A stretch of DNA of 64,000 bases. It comes from JBEEFP01 sp041166085. Lineage in GTDB: Bacteria; Actinomycetota; Acidimicrobiia; Acidimicrobiales; JAFATL01. Location of the stretch: NCBI GenBank assembly GCA_041166085.1, contig JBEEFP010000038.1, forward strand, positions 48,828 through 112,827. Reading direction: 5' to 3'. A program made the translations under genes and the position numbers. The notes beneath the pieces are model-generated. The model was not told where the DNA came from. It was given only the letters and a program-made list of their open reading frames with translations, and searched no databases. This document shows, in pieces, positions 32,593 to 41,000 of this stretch; within the stretch, counting starts at the first letter, position 1; each line of letters opens with the position of its first letter.

Positions 32593-34095
32593 ATGGCCAT
32601 CTCTGTGTTGCCGCAGCGCGACGAGCTCGGCGTGAAGGACGGGCAGCTGTACATCGACGGGCGCTGGCAGGACGCGTCCGACGGCGCGACGTGGACCCAC
32701 CACCACCCCGCCAGCGGCGAGGAGATCGGCCGTTTCGCCGTCGCGTCCGCCGCAGATGTGTCCGCCGCCGTCGGTGCGGCTCGGCGGGCCTTCGACGACG
32801 GGGCGTGGACCTCGATGCGGGCCGGCGACAGGCGCCGGCTGTTGCAGCGTGCCGCCCGGCTGTTCGGCGAGCACTACGACGAGCTGCTGCGGCTACAGAC
32901 GCTCGACAACGGGCTGCCGCTGTCCATGTCGAAGCTGACGTGGCTGCTGACCCCGGAGTTCATGGTGGAGGCCTTCGAGCACCACGCGGGGTGGATCGAC
33001 AAGCTGACGGGCGAGACCTATCCGCCGTACGAGGGCGGCGACCACCTGCTCATGACGCTGCGGGAGCCCGTCGGGGTCGTCGGCGCCATCATCCCGTGGA
33101 ACGCGCCACTCATGCTGATGGCCCAGAAGGTGGCGCCGGCGTTGGCCGCTGGTTGCACGGTGGTGCTCAAGCCGTCGGAGTTCGCGTCGTTCTGCGTGAT
33201 CCGGGCCGTGCAGCTGCTCGAGGAGGCAGGGCTGCCGCCCGGCGTCCTGAATCTGGTGACGGGGCCCGGCGATCCGACCGGTGAGGCTCTCATCACCGAC
33301 GACCGCGTCGACAAGGTGTCGTTCACCGGATCGCGAGCAGTGGGGTCGCGCATCATGACGGCGGCCGCGTCCCGCATCGGTGGGGTTGCCTTGGAGCTGG
33401 GAGGCAAGAGCCCGACGTTGGTGTTCCCGGACGCCCCCGACCTCGGGCTGGCGGCCATGACGGCGATGGGCATGGTGTCGATGGGGCTGTCCGGCCAGGG
33501 GTGCGTCGTGCACTCACGCGTGCTGGTGCACGAGTCCGTGTACGACTCGTTCCTCGACTCTGCCGCCGCCCTCACCGGCATGGTGACCTACGGCAACCCG
33601 TTCGACGAGTCGACCACGTCGGCCGCCTTGATCAACGACAAGCAGCTGGCGCGGGTGACGGGCTACATCGCGGCCGGTCTCGACGCGGGCGCCCGTCTGG
33701 TCTGCGGTGGCGACCGGCCAGGCGGCGAGCTGCAGGGCGGCAACTTCGTCAACCCCACGCTCTTCGCCGACGTCGACAACTCCATGTCCATCGCCCAGGA
33801 CGAGATCTTCGGCCCTGTCCTGTCGGTGCTGCCGTTCTCGACGGAGGAGCAGGGCATCCGCATCGCCAACGACACCACCTACGGTCTCGGCGCCTCGGTG
33901 TACACGTCCGACATCAAGCGGGCCTTCCGCGTGGCCAAGGCGGTGCGGGCCGGCACGTTCGGCATCAACGGCTACAACGTCGAGCCCCACGCCCCCTTCG
34001 GTGGCGTCAAGCAGTCCGGCCTCGGCCGCGAAGGCGGCCGCCACGGCATCGAGGAGTTCACCGAGCTCAAGACCATCATCGCCCCTCTGGACTGA
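32593..34095 (+). CDS. NAD(P)-dependent aldehyde dehydrogenase
   Basis: 500 residues. Canonical ALDH features: GVVGAIIPWNAPLMLMAQKVAPALAAGCTVVLKPSE (cofactor binding), FTGSRAVGSRIM, catalytic Glu in LELGGKSP (about 264) and catalytic Cys in SGQGCVVHSRV (about 299), then EIFGPVLSVLPF. It oxidises an aldehyde to the acid. ATG 32593. Its stop is one base before that of the convergent FtsX-type permease. Substrate not evident; the middle is closest in style to aromatic or aliphatic ALDHs of actinobacteria. Confidence 0.93.
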   Translation: MAISVLPQRDELGVKDGQLYIDGRWQDASDGATWTHHHPASGEEIGRFAVASAADVSAAVGAARRAFDDGAWTSMRAGDRRRLLQRAARLFGEHYDELLRLQTLDNGLPLSMSKLTWLLTPEFMVEAFEHHAGWIDKLTGETYPPYEGGDHLLMTLREPVGVVGAIIPWNAPLMLMAQKVAPALAAGCTVVLKPSEFASFCVIRAVQLLEEAGLPPGVLNLVTGPGDPTGEALITDDRVDKVSFTGSRAVGSRIMTAAASRIGGVALELGGKSPTLVFPDAPDLGLAAMTAMGMVSMGLSGQGCVVHSRVLVHESVYDSFLDSAAALTGMVTYGNPFDESTTSAALINDKQLARVTGYIAAGLDAGARLVCGGDRPGGELQGGNFVNPTLFADVDNSMSIAQDEIFGPVLSVLPFSTEEQGIRIANDTTYGLGASVYTSDIKRAFRVAKAVRAGTFGINGYNVEPHAPFGGVKQSGLGREGGRHGIEEFTELKTIIAPLD

Positions 34096-34096
34096 G

Positions 34097-36511
34097 CTAC
34101 TCGGTCCGCAGAACCTCGGCCGGGCGCATGCGCGCCGCCCGGCGGCCGGGCAGGGCGGCGAGGAGATTGGCGGCCGCGAGGGTGGCCACGACGGCGATGA
34201 TGATGGCGCCCGCTGGGACGGGCGTCTCGTCCACGACCCGCAGCGCATTGGCGACCGCACCCCAGATCCAGCGGCCGGCGGCGATGCCGACGGGCACGCC
34301 GATCACCACCGCGACGGCGGCCACGACCGTCGCCTGTGACGCAGCGACAGCGCGCGTCTGCCGCGGCGTGAGGCCGAGGACGCGCACGACGGCCAGTTCG
34401 CCGCGCCGCCTGCGCACTGTCGTGATCAGCAGGTGGCCGGCGGCCAGCAGGCCGAGGACGGCGAGGAAGGCGCCGAGGGCGTAGGGGAAGCCGCGCGCGT
34501 CGCGCACGTTGGCGACACGGTCGGGCGGCGTCGGATGCTCGACCTCGGCAAAGGTGCGGGTGAGGCCGGCGAAGGCCCGCCGCTCGTCGGTGCCTGGCCG
34601 CCACCGGAGGATGAAGCCCACGTCACTCACGTCGGCACCCAGCCGTTCCGCCCCTGCCGAGGTGGTGGCCCACGACCCGGGACCGGTCGCGGTGAGCGTG
34701 CCGACGACCGTCATCGGGACGGCTTTGTCCTCACCGCGCACATCGACGGTGGCGCCGATGCGGGGGCCGGGACCGGCGACGGCGCCGGGGTCGACGGCGA
34801 TCTCGTCCGGTCCGTTGGGGAGGCGCCCGCGCAGCACGGTGGGCCCCACGTCGCCCTTCAGCCGCTCGAGACCGACGCCAGGCACCCGCTTGCCGGCCGT
34901 GCCGAACGCGACCTCGCGGAACTCATAGCGCGACAGCGCGGCGACGCGGCCGTCGTCCGCGAGGTGGGACTGCTGGCGGGCGGCGACCTGCTCGCCCCCG
35001 CTCTGCAGGATGACGTCGGCGTCCCAACCCTGTCCGTAGAGGCGCGGGGTGGTCACGAGGTGGTCGAGGCTCGACGCGAACGTCAGCGCGGCGACGACGC
35101 CGGCCACCGCGACGACCGCGGCGACGAGGGTCGCACGCGCCGGGATGGCGGTGCGGCCCCGTCCCGAGCGCAGCGCCAGGCGGGCGCCGAGAGAGGCAGC
35201 GGGGAGGGCGCCGACCAGGCGTCCGGGGCGGGCGGCTGCAGTTGCGGCGTCGTCGGCGGCGGCGGAGCGGGTGGCGCGCCACGCGGACGCGAGGGCGCGG
35301 GCGGCGCCGGGGAGGGCGAGAAGGGCGGCGCCGGGGAGGAGCACGGTCGCGTCGAAGGCGACGCCCTTGTGGGGCTCGAACACACCGGCCAGGCCGCGCG
35401 GCATCCACCGCGATGCGACGGTGGCGCCCGCCACCGCGAGGGCGACACCGACGAGCGTCCCGATGACGGGCGGGAGGGCGGCGGTGGCGAGCCGGTTGCG
35501 GCGGCTGAGGCCCATGGCCCGCAGCTGGGCGTCGTCGGTCGCCGCCGCCAGAGCGGCGTCGCGGCTCGCCGCCTGGCCGGCTGCGACCATGCCGGCGAGG
35601 GCGGCGGCCAGGCCGAAGAGGAGCAGGGCGATGCTCTGGACCCGCACCGAGTCGCCGGCGGTGCGGAAGAGCTCGGGGCGGGCCTCGCTGAAGGTCGTGT
35701 CGGCCGCGTCGCCGTAGATGCGGAAGACGTCGCGCAGGTAGCGGCCGGCGTCCCGATCGCCATGGACCAGGCGGGCGCGCAGCAGGGCGCGGAAGGCGGC
35801 CATGTCGCCCTCCGGCGGCGTGTCGCCGGTGAAGTCGAGCGGCTTGGTGCCGTAGGCGCGCCACTGGGCGGGCGTCGTCACGATCACGCCGAAGCCTTCG
35901 TGGCTGCTCCCGCGTGCGGCCAGCGCGTCGAGGGGCTCGACGATGCCGGTGACGGTGGCGTCGATCTTGACGCCCGCCGGCGTCACCGGACCCTGGTCGC
36001 CGAAGATGGCCTCGACCTGATTCTGGCGGTACGCCTCGACCGTCATGCGGCTGCCGGGATGGAGGTGAAGGCGGGCGGCCAGGTTGTCGTTGACGGCGAC
36101 CTCGTCGAGGGCGTCGGGCCGGGGCGCACGGCCGGCGCGGAAGCGGGGCCGGTCCATGGCGTGGAAGGCCTTGCCGTCGATGGGCGAGACCCCGGTGCTC
36201 TCGAGTCCGGCCGTCATGTCGGTGCCGGCCGGGCGGAGGGCGGTGAAGAGGTAGACGGAGACGTCGGCCACCTCGGGCAGCGCCCGCACGCGGGCGAGGC
36301 GGGCGGCGTCGACCACGTTCACGTCAACCGACACGTCGGCGGCGGCGGCATCGTCCAAGGCTCGCGTCACGCTGCTGCTCGTCCGCCGCGCCGCGGCCAG
36401 CGCCGTCAGCGCGGTCGTGCCCCCGGCGGCGGTCAGCAGCGCGACCGCCACGACCGCCCACCGCCGCCGCCGGACTCCCGTCCGCACCAGCATGCCCAGC
36501 ACCCCGCTCAT
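34097..36511 (-). CDS. FtsX/MacB-type ABC permease, orphan
   Basis: 804 residues from ATG 36511. One N-terminal TM (RRWAVVAVALLTAAGGTTALTAL), an extracytoplasmic MacB-periplasmic-core-like domain, three TMs with an FtsX block (ALLLFGLAAALAGMVAAGQAASRDAALAAAT) and a second FtsX block near the C-terminus (LLAAGHLLITTVRRRRGELAVVRVLGLTPRQTRAVAASQ), ending with the RRAARMRPAEVLRTE signature of MacB-like permeases. Such permeases move lipids, peptides or signals with a separate MacB-like ATPase. No ATPase gene is adjacent, so it is an orphan or uses one encoded elsewhere. High Ala content with simple-looking sequence. Confidence 0.85.
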   Translation of the reverse strand: MSGVLGMLVRTGVRRRRWAVVAVALLTAAGGTTALTALAAARRTSSSVTRALDDAAAADVSVDVNVVDAARLARVRALPEVADVSVYLFTALRPAGTDMTAGLESTGVSPIDGKAFHAMDRPRFRAGRAPRPDALDEVAVNDNLAARLHLHPGSRMTVEAYRQNQVEAIFGDQGPVTPAGVKIDATVTGIVEPLDALAARGSSHEGFGVIVTTPAQWRAYGTKPLDFTGDTPPEGDMAAFRALLRARLVHGDRDAGRYLRDVFRIYGDAADTTFSEARPELFRTAGDSVRVQSIALLLFGLAAALAGMVAAGQAASRDAALAAATDDAQLRAMGLSRRNRLATAALPPVIGTLVGVALAVAGATVASRWMPRGLAGVFEPHKGVAFDATVLLPGAALLALPGAARALASAWRATRSAAADDAATAAARPGRLVGALPAASLGARLALRSGRGRTAIPARATLVAAVVAVAGVVAALTFASSLDHLVTTPRLYGQGWDADVILQSGGEQVAARQQSHLADDGRVAALSRYEFREVAFGTAGKRVPGVGLERLKGDVGPTVLRGRLPNGPDEIAVDPGAVAGPGPRIGATVDVRGEDKAVPMTVVGTLTATGPGSWATTSAGAERLGADVSDVGFILRWRPGTDERRAFAGLTRTFAEVEHPTPPDRVANVRDARGFPYALGAFLAVLGLLAAGHLLITTVRRRRGELAVVRVLGLTPRQTRAVAASQATVVAAVAVVIGVPVGIAAGRWIWGAVANALRVVDETPVPAGAIIIAVVATLAAANLLAALPGRRAARMRPAEVLRTE

Positions 36512-36594
36512 GGCTGGGATGCTCCCACCCGTGTCCCTTTTGCACCATGTGGCAGGCCTGCATCCGAGCTGTGGTGCCTCCCTCCCCCGACCTC

Positions 36595-36634
36595 CTGGTG
36601 CAGTACGGACCACTATTGGAAGCAAGTGCACCAA
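36595..36634. repeat. Left 40-bp inverted repeat of the AbiEi/DUF559 unit
   Basis: Begins CTGGTGCA and ends TGCACCAA, with CCACTATTGG in the middle. It matches the reverse complement of 37582-37621 at 33/40 positions and is itself an imperfect palindrome. A further pair GCACCA (36542-36547) / TGGTGC (36572-36577) around GCAGGCCTGC lies just to the left and may be a decayed relative. Confidence 0.75.
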
Positions 36635-36683
36635 GAGGTTGACAACGGCGGCTTGTCACACCCCCTTGGCATCCTTGGCGGGC

Positions 36684-37613
36684 ATGAAGCAGCTCATGCG
36701 GCTGGCCGAGCGCCAGCATTCCGTGTTCGCCCGCACGCAGGCCGTTGCGTGCGGTCTCGATCCCAACGAACTCCGGTCGTTGCTGCGCAGGGGCGTCGTC
36801 GAGCGAGTCGTGTGGGGTGTGTACCGCATCGCCGGGTCGCAGCGGACGTGGCGGCAGCAGCTGATGATCGCGGTGCTCGCCGGCGGCCCGGGTGCGGCAA
36901 TCTCAGGTCGCGCGGCAGCTGCGTTGTGGCGTCTCCCCGGCTATCGCGAGGGACCGGTCGAGGTCACCCAGACACGGCGGCCGAGTCGCCGATACCACTA
37001 CGGCAACGAGCACAGCACGACGTTCCTGCCCGAGCACCACGTGAAGGTCATCGACGGGATTCCCGTCACGAGCATCGAGCGGACGGTGTTCGACGAGTGT
37101 GGCCGCCGGAGCCTCGAGGCGGCCAAGGCGTTCGTGCGAGCCGTCTTGCAGCGCAAGCTGACGACCGCCGGCAAACTCGGCATCGTCCTTGCCGAGACCG
37201 GGTCGTGGGGACGGCGCGGCACCAAGAAGCTCCTGGCCGCACTCGCCGACGTGGACGGGGAGCTGACCGAGAGCGAGCTCGAAGAGCTGGTGAAGGTCGT
37301 TCTCCGCGCCGCCGACCTGCCGCTTCCTGATCGGCAGGTCGAAGTGGGCGGCACCGCCGCTCCTGTGGGCCGCATCGACTTCCTCTACCGGCTCGCCCGC
37401 CTCGTGATCGAGGCCGACAGCAAGAAGTTCCACGGTGAGAACTGGTTTGCCACCGTCCTCGACCAGCGGCGCGACAAGCTCCTGATCGCGGCCGGGTTCC
37501 AGGTGATCCGCACCAATTGGCATGAGCTGGTGACCGAGCCGGAGCTGTTCGTGGACGCTGTCCGCACCGTCCTCGAACGTTCTGGTGCACTTACAACCAA
37601 TAGTGGCTCGTAG
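36684..37613 (+). CDS. AbiEi-like antitoxin-domain protein with DUF559/PD-(D/E)XK-like C-terminus
   Basis: 309 residues, ATG 36684 with a GGCGGG box just upstream. The N-terminus (about 1-55) is a winged-helix-like AbiEi domain: RLAERQHSVFARTQAVACGL, LRSLLRRGVVERVVWGVYRI. The centre has GAAISGRAAAALW and VTSIERTVFDECGRRS, common in AbiEi-family proteins. The C-terminal third (GRIDFLYRLARLVIEADSKKFH, RRDKLLIAAGFQVIRTNW) fits a Vsr-like DUF559 fold with D-x(n)-E-x-K. The stop codon lies inside the right inverted repeat. No AbiEii-type toxin gene is next to it, so a classical type IV toxin-antitoxin pair is not present. Possible roles: regulator, repair-type endonuclease or mobile-unit protein. 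Confidence 0.82.
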   Translation: MKQLMRLAERQHSVFARTQAVACGLDPNELRSLLRRGVVERVVWGVYRIAGSQRTWRQQLMIAVLAGGPGAAISGRAAAALWRLPGYREGPVEVTQTRRPSRRYHYGNEHSTTFLPEHHVKVIDGIPVTSIERTVFDECGRRSLEAAKAFVRAVLQRKLTTAGKLGIVLAETGSWGRRGTKKLLAALADVDGELTESELEELVKVVLRAADLPLPDRQVEVGGTAAPVGRIDFLYRLARLVIEADSKKFHGENWFATVLDQRRDKLLIAAGFQVIRTNWHELVTEPELFVDAVRTVLERSGALTTNSGS

Positions 37614-37621
37614 TGCACCAG
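37582..37621. repeat. Right 40-bp inverted repeat of the AbiEi/DUF559 unit
   Basis: Runs CTGGTGCA ... TGCACCAG with CCAATAGTGG in the middle. The first 32 bases form the last coding codons and TAG stop (37611-37613) of the AbiEi/DUF559 gene. Inverted match to 36595-36634 at 33/40 positions. It ends 10 bases before the stop of the convergent livF-like gene of cassette B. Confidence 0.75.
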
Positions 37622-37631
37622 AAGGGCGGGG

Positions 37632-38339
37632 TCAGGCGCCCAGGTAGGCGGCTTGGAGCTCCTCTTCGAGATCGGCGGGTTGGCCGACGCTGGTGATGCG
37701 GCCGTGGAGCATGATGGCGGCGTAGTCGGCGACGCCGAGGACGGTGCGGGCGAACTGCTCGACCACGAGGATCGAGACGCCCTCCTGGGCGATCTGGGCG
37801 ACGATCTCGTAGAGCTGCTCGACGATGATCGGCGCCAGTCCCATCGACAGCTCGTCGAGCATCAGGAGCGCGGGGTTGACCGCCAGCCCACGGGCCAGCG
37901 ACAGCATCTGCTGCTCGCCGCCCGACAGCGTGCCCGCCACCTGCGTCCGCCGCTCCCCGAGCCGCGGGAACCGGGTGTAGGCGATGTCCTCGACCTCGTC
38001 CATGTGGATGCCGCCGTAGGTGGCCATCCGTAGGTTCTCGCGCACCGTGAGGTTGGGGAAGATCCCCCGGCCCTCGGGGATGGTGCAGACACCGAGCCGG
38101 GCCAGCGAGTCGGCCGACGCGCCGTTGACGTGGCTGTCCGCGATGTGGACGCAGCCGGCGGTCGCCGCCATCTGCCCCGACGCGACCTTGAGGGTGGTGG
38201 TCTTGCCCCCGCCGTTGGGCCCGAGCAGCGCGACGACCGAGCCTTCGGGGACGACGAGGTCGACGCCGTGCAGCACCTCGATCTTGCCGTACGCGGCCCG
38301 CACGTTGCGCAGCTCGAGCAGCGGCGCGGCAGCGGCCAT
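37632..38339 (-). CDS. livF: LIV-type ABC transporter ATPase, LivF-like (cassette B)
   Basis: 235-residue ABC ATPase, last gene of cassette B. Walker A GPNGGGKTTT (Ala to Gly variant), signature LSGGEQQMLSLARGL, Walker B LLMLDELSMGLAP, and the LivF end ILVVEQFARTVLGVADYAAIM. It shares the MGLAPIIVEQLYE run with its cassette A counterpart (16769-17470). ATG 38339 immediately follows the LivG stop. With the LivG-like protein it should power the fused permease at 40997-43030. Confidence 0.92.
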   Translation of the reverse strand: MAAAAPLLELRNVRAAYGKIEVLHGVDLVVPEGSVVALLGPNGGGKTTTLKVASGQMAATAGCVHIADSHVNGASADSLARLGVCTIPEGRGIFPNLTVRENLRMATYGGIHMDEVEDIAYTRFPRLGERRTQVAGTLSGGEQQMLSLARGLAVNPALLMLDELSMGLAPIIVEQLYEIVAQIAQEGVSILVVEQFARTVLGVADYAAIMLHGRITSVGQPADLEEELQAAYLGA

Positions 38340-39065
<726 letters not shown>

Positions 39066-39066
39066 G

Positions 39067-39672
39067 TCAGGCCTCCGTGATGACGCCGAGGGGATCGCAC
39101 AGCTTGCAGGGCTCCATGCCGCGCTCGTCGCCCCGCACCTTGCGCAGCCTGGGCCGGTTGGCGACGACGGCGCAGTCGGGCAGGTGGAACATCGTCCCGC
39201 TCGCCGTCGCGACGTACTGCGCGCCCCCGTTGCGGGCCGCCGGCCGCGCACCGGCACCAGACGACGCAGTCGTGGCGGGCAGGTCGCCGAGACGTGACTC
39301 CAGCCGCTCGAGGACCGCGATGGTGCGATCGGCCTGCTCCCGCTGCTGATGGAAGATGCGGGTGAGCCAGTAGGCGAAGTACGCGAACGAGCCGACCAGC
39401 ACCAGGCCGAGGCCGATGAGGCCGCCCGAGATCACGTACGGGATCTGCTCGAACAGGTAGCCGGTGTGGGATGCGCCGTACCAGCCCAACACCATGACGA
39501 AGATGCCGAACGGCACCAGCACGGCGCCGGCGAGGAACAGGTAGAAGTCCAGCCCGCGCGCAACGGCACGCGTGCGCAGGCCTCCCACGCTCGACCGCAG
39601 GCGGGCCACCCGCTCGCGCCCGTGGGTGGGGACCTCGTCCTCGGTGAGCACGGGGATGGCGTCGAGGGTCAC
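39067..39672 (-). CDS. Two-TM membrane protein with Ada-like Cys/His tail (cassette B)
   Basis: 201 residues, GTG start overlapping the surface-protein stop. Same layout as the cassette A protein at 14794-15384: two TMs (about 41-62 and 77-98) joined by GASHTGYLFEQIPYV, a charged helix (HQQREQADRTIAVLERLESRL), a disordered Ala/Gly linker, and a C-terminal YVATASGTMFHLPDCAVVA ... EPCKLCDPLG module. The shared H-L-P-D-C and PC-x2-CDPL points suggest one metal site (His and three Cys). Its position between the surface protein and livG differs from cassette A, where it follows livF and the surface protein. Confidence 0.78.
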   Translation of the reverse strand: MTLDAIPVLTEDEVPTHGRERVARLRSSVGGLRTRAVARGLDFYLFLAGAVLVPFGIFVMVLGWYGASHTGYLFEQIPYVISGGLIGLGLVLVGSFAYFAYWLTRIFHQQREQADRTIAVLERLESRLGDLPATTASSGAGARPAARNGGAQYVATASGTMFHLPDCAVVANRPRLRKVRGDERGMEPCKLCDPLGVITEA

Positions 39673-41000
39673 GGCTTCTCCTGGGAACAGGCGGTCACGG
39701 TGGTCGGTGCGAACAGCCCGGTGCCAAGACGTTGGAGCCCGAAGGCGGCGCCGATCGCACCCACCAGCGCAAGTATGACGAGCCCGAGCCCGACGGACTT
39801 GCCGCTCACCGGCCCGACCGCGACGGCGGGCTGCACCGTGGCGCCGCCGGTGGGCACTGACGCGGCGACGGGCGTGGCGTCACCCGTGGACACCGCCACC
39901 GAGTCGCCGGCCGAGAAGTCGGCAGGCGCCACCTCGTCGAGGGCGGCCACGAGTGGCCCCGTGTCCTCCGTGACCAGCCCGTCACCGAAGCCGGGTGACG
40001 CCTCGGACGTGGCCGACGCCGACCCGAACACGAGGGTGGTCTTGCCCTGCGGGTCGACCGGGAAGTTGGCCTTCGCCTCGGGCGGGATGTTCGCCATGAC
40101 GATGGCGTTGTCGAAGGTGATGATGAGCCCGCCCGCGACCACGTCGCCCTTGGCGCCGTCCTTGGTGACAAGGGGCTTGCTCAGCTGGATGGACGCGCCG
40201 ATCGTCTGCAGGGCCGCCTTGACCGGGTCGATGGCCGGTGCCAACGGCCCCAGCGGGTCGCCGGTGCTGATCTGGCCGGCGATGCTCACGCCGTCCTGGC
40301 CCACCGACACCGGGAAGCCGGCAATGGTGAACCCGGTGACGGCGGTGCTCCCCGACGCGTCGCCCGTATTGCCGTCGCTCACCGCCTTGGCGTGGGTCAC
40401 GACCGACTCGATGCGGATGACACCGGCCCCGAGGATGATGTCCGACGCCCGGCTCACCGACTCGGCCACCGCGGTGCCGGTCTTGATCGACGACGTGGAC
40501 GTCGATGTCGACGCGCCGACAGAGTTCCCGCCGCCGCCTTGCGGCGTGTACTCGCCCTTGCCGACCGCTTCCTGCTCTTCGGAGTGGGCGGCCATGGTGG
40601 TGCCGGGAATCTCCTGAGGCGCCTTGCCGTCGGCCGGTCCCTGCGGGAAGAAGGACTCGGCGAAGAACGGATAGCACGGCACCTGGTCCGACGCCCGGCA
40701 CGCGGTGGCGATGGTGTCGCCCGGCCACACCGTGCTGCCGACCGCGTGGCTCGACCCTTGGGTGAGCTGGGCCGTCGAGTACGGCATCGAGAGGTCGAGC
40801 AGGTTCTCGGCCGGGATGATGTTGTTCTCCGGCTTGAAGATCTGCCGGGTGGCCGCCGCGGAGGCCGACAGCGAGTAACCGCCGATGCCCGTGACCGGCG
40901 GCGCGTCCTCGGCGTGGGCCGGCACCAGCAACCCGGCGATCGACGCCAAGGCCAGGTTGACGCCGGCGACGAAGGCCACCCATGCGTGTGATCGCTTCAT
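39669..41000 (-). CDS. Surface-anchored protein of unknown function (cassette B)
   Basis: 443 residues. A signal peptide (AWVAFVAGVNLALASIAGLLVPAHA) precedes an extracytoplasmic region with GIGGYSLSASAAATRQIF, a PGDT turn, Ser/Thr-rich stretch (GASTSTSTSSIKTGTAV) and beta strands (GFTIAGFPVSVGQDGVSIAGQ, GGLIITFDNAIV). One C-terminal TM (SVGLGLVILALVGAIGAAFGL) and a short tail follow. It is a divergent paralogue of 15381-16772. ATG 41000 overlaps the permease stop. It is predicted to face outward next to the binding lipoprotein. No known domain recognised. Confidence 0.8.
   Translation of the reverse strand: MKRSHAWVAFVAGVNLALASIAGLLVPAHAEDAPPVTGIGGYSLSASAAATRQIFKPENNIIPAENLLDLSMPYSTAQLTQGSSHAVGSTVWPGDTIATACRASDQVPCYPFFAESFFPQGPADGKAPQEIPGTTMAAHSEEQEAVGKGEYTPQGGGGNSVGASTSTSTSSIKTGTAVAESVSRASDIILGAGVIRIESVVTHAKAVSDGNTGDASGSTAVTGFTIAGFPVSVGQDGVSIAGQISTGDPLGPLAPAIDPVKAALQTIGASIQLSKPLVTKDGAKGDVVAGGLIITFDNAIVMANIPPEAKANFPVDPQGKTTLVFGSASATSEASPGFGDGLVTEDTGPLVAALDEVAPADFSAGDSVAVSTGDATPVAASVPTGGATVQPAVAVGPVSGKSVGLGLVILALVGAIGAAFGLQRLGTGLFAPTTVTACSQEKP

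Larger units (their letters stand above)
36595..37621. mobile_element. Candidate one-gene unit bounded by 40-bp inverted repeats
   Basis: A 1,027-bp segment whose two ends (36595-36634 and 37582-37621) match as inverted repeats at 33 of 40 positions and which contains only one gene, an AbiEi/DUF559-like protein (36684-37613). No transposase and no evident target-site duplication. Whether it moves, or whether the palindromes are operators or RNA structures of a self-regulated gene, cannot be decided from one copy. Confidence 0.4.

Noticed and set aside
34433..37330. 965-codon plus-strand frame opposite the FtsX permease and through the AbiEi gene
   Set aside because: Simple Gly/Ala/Arg/Glu composition; both permease and AbiEi-like proteins on the other frames have recognisable domains.
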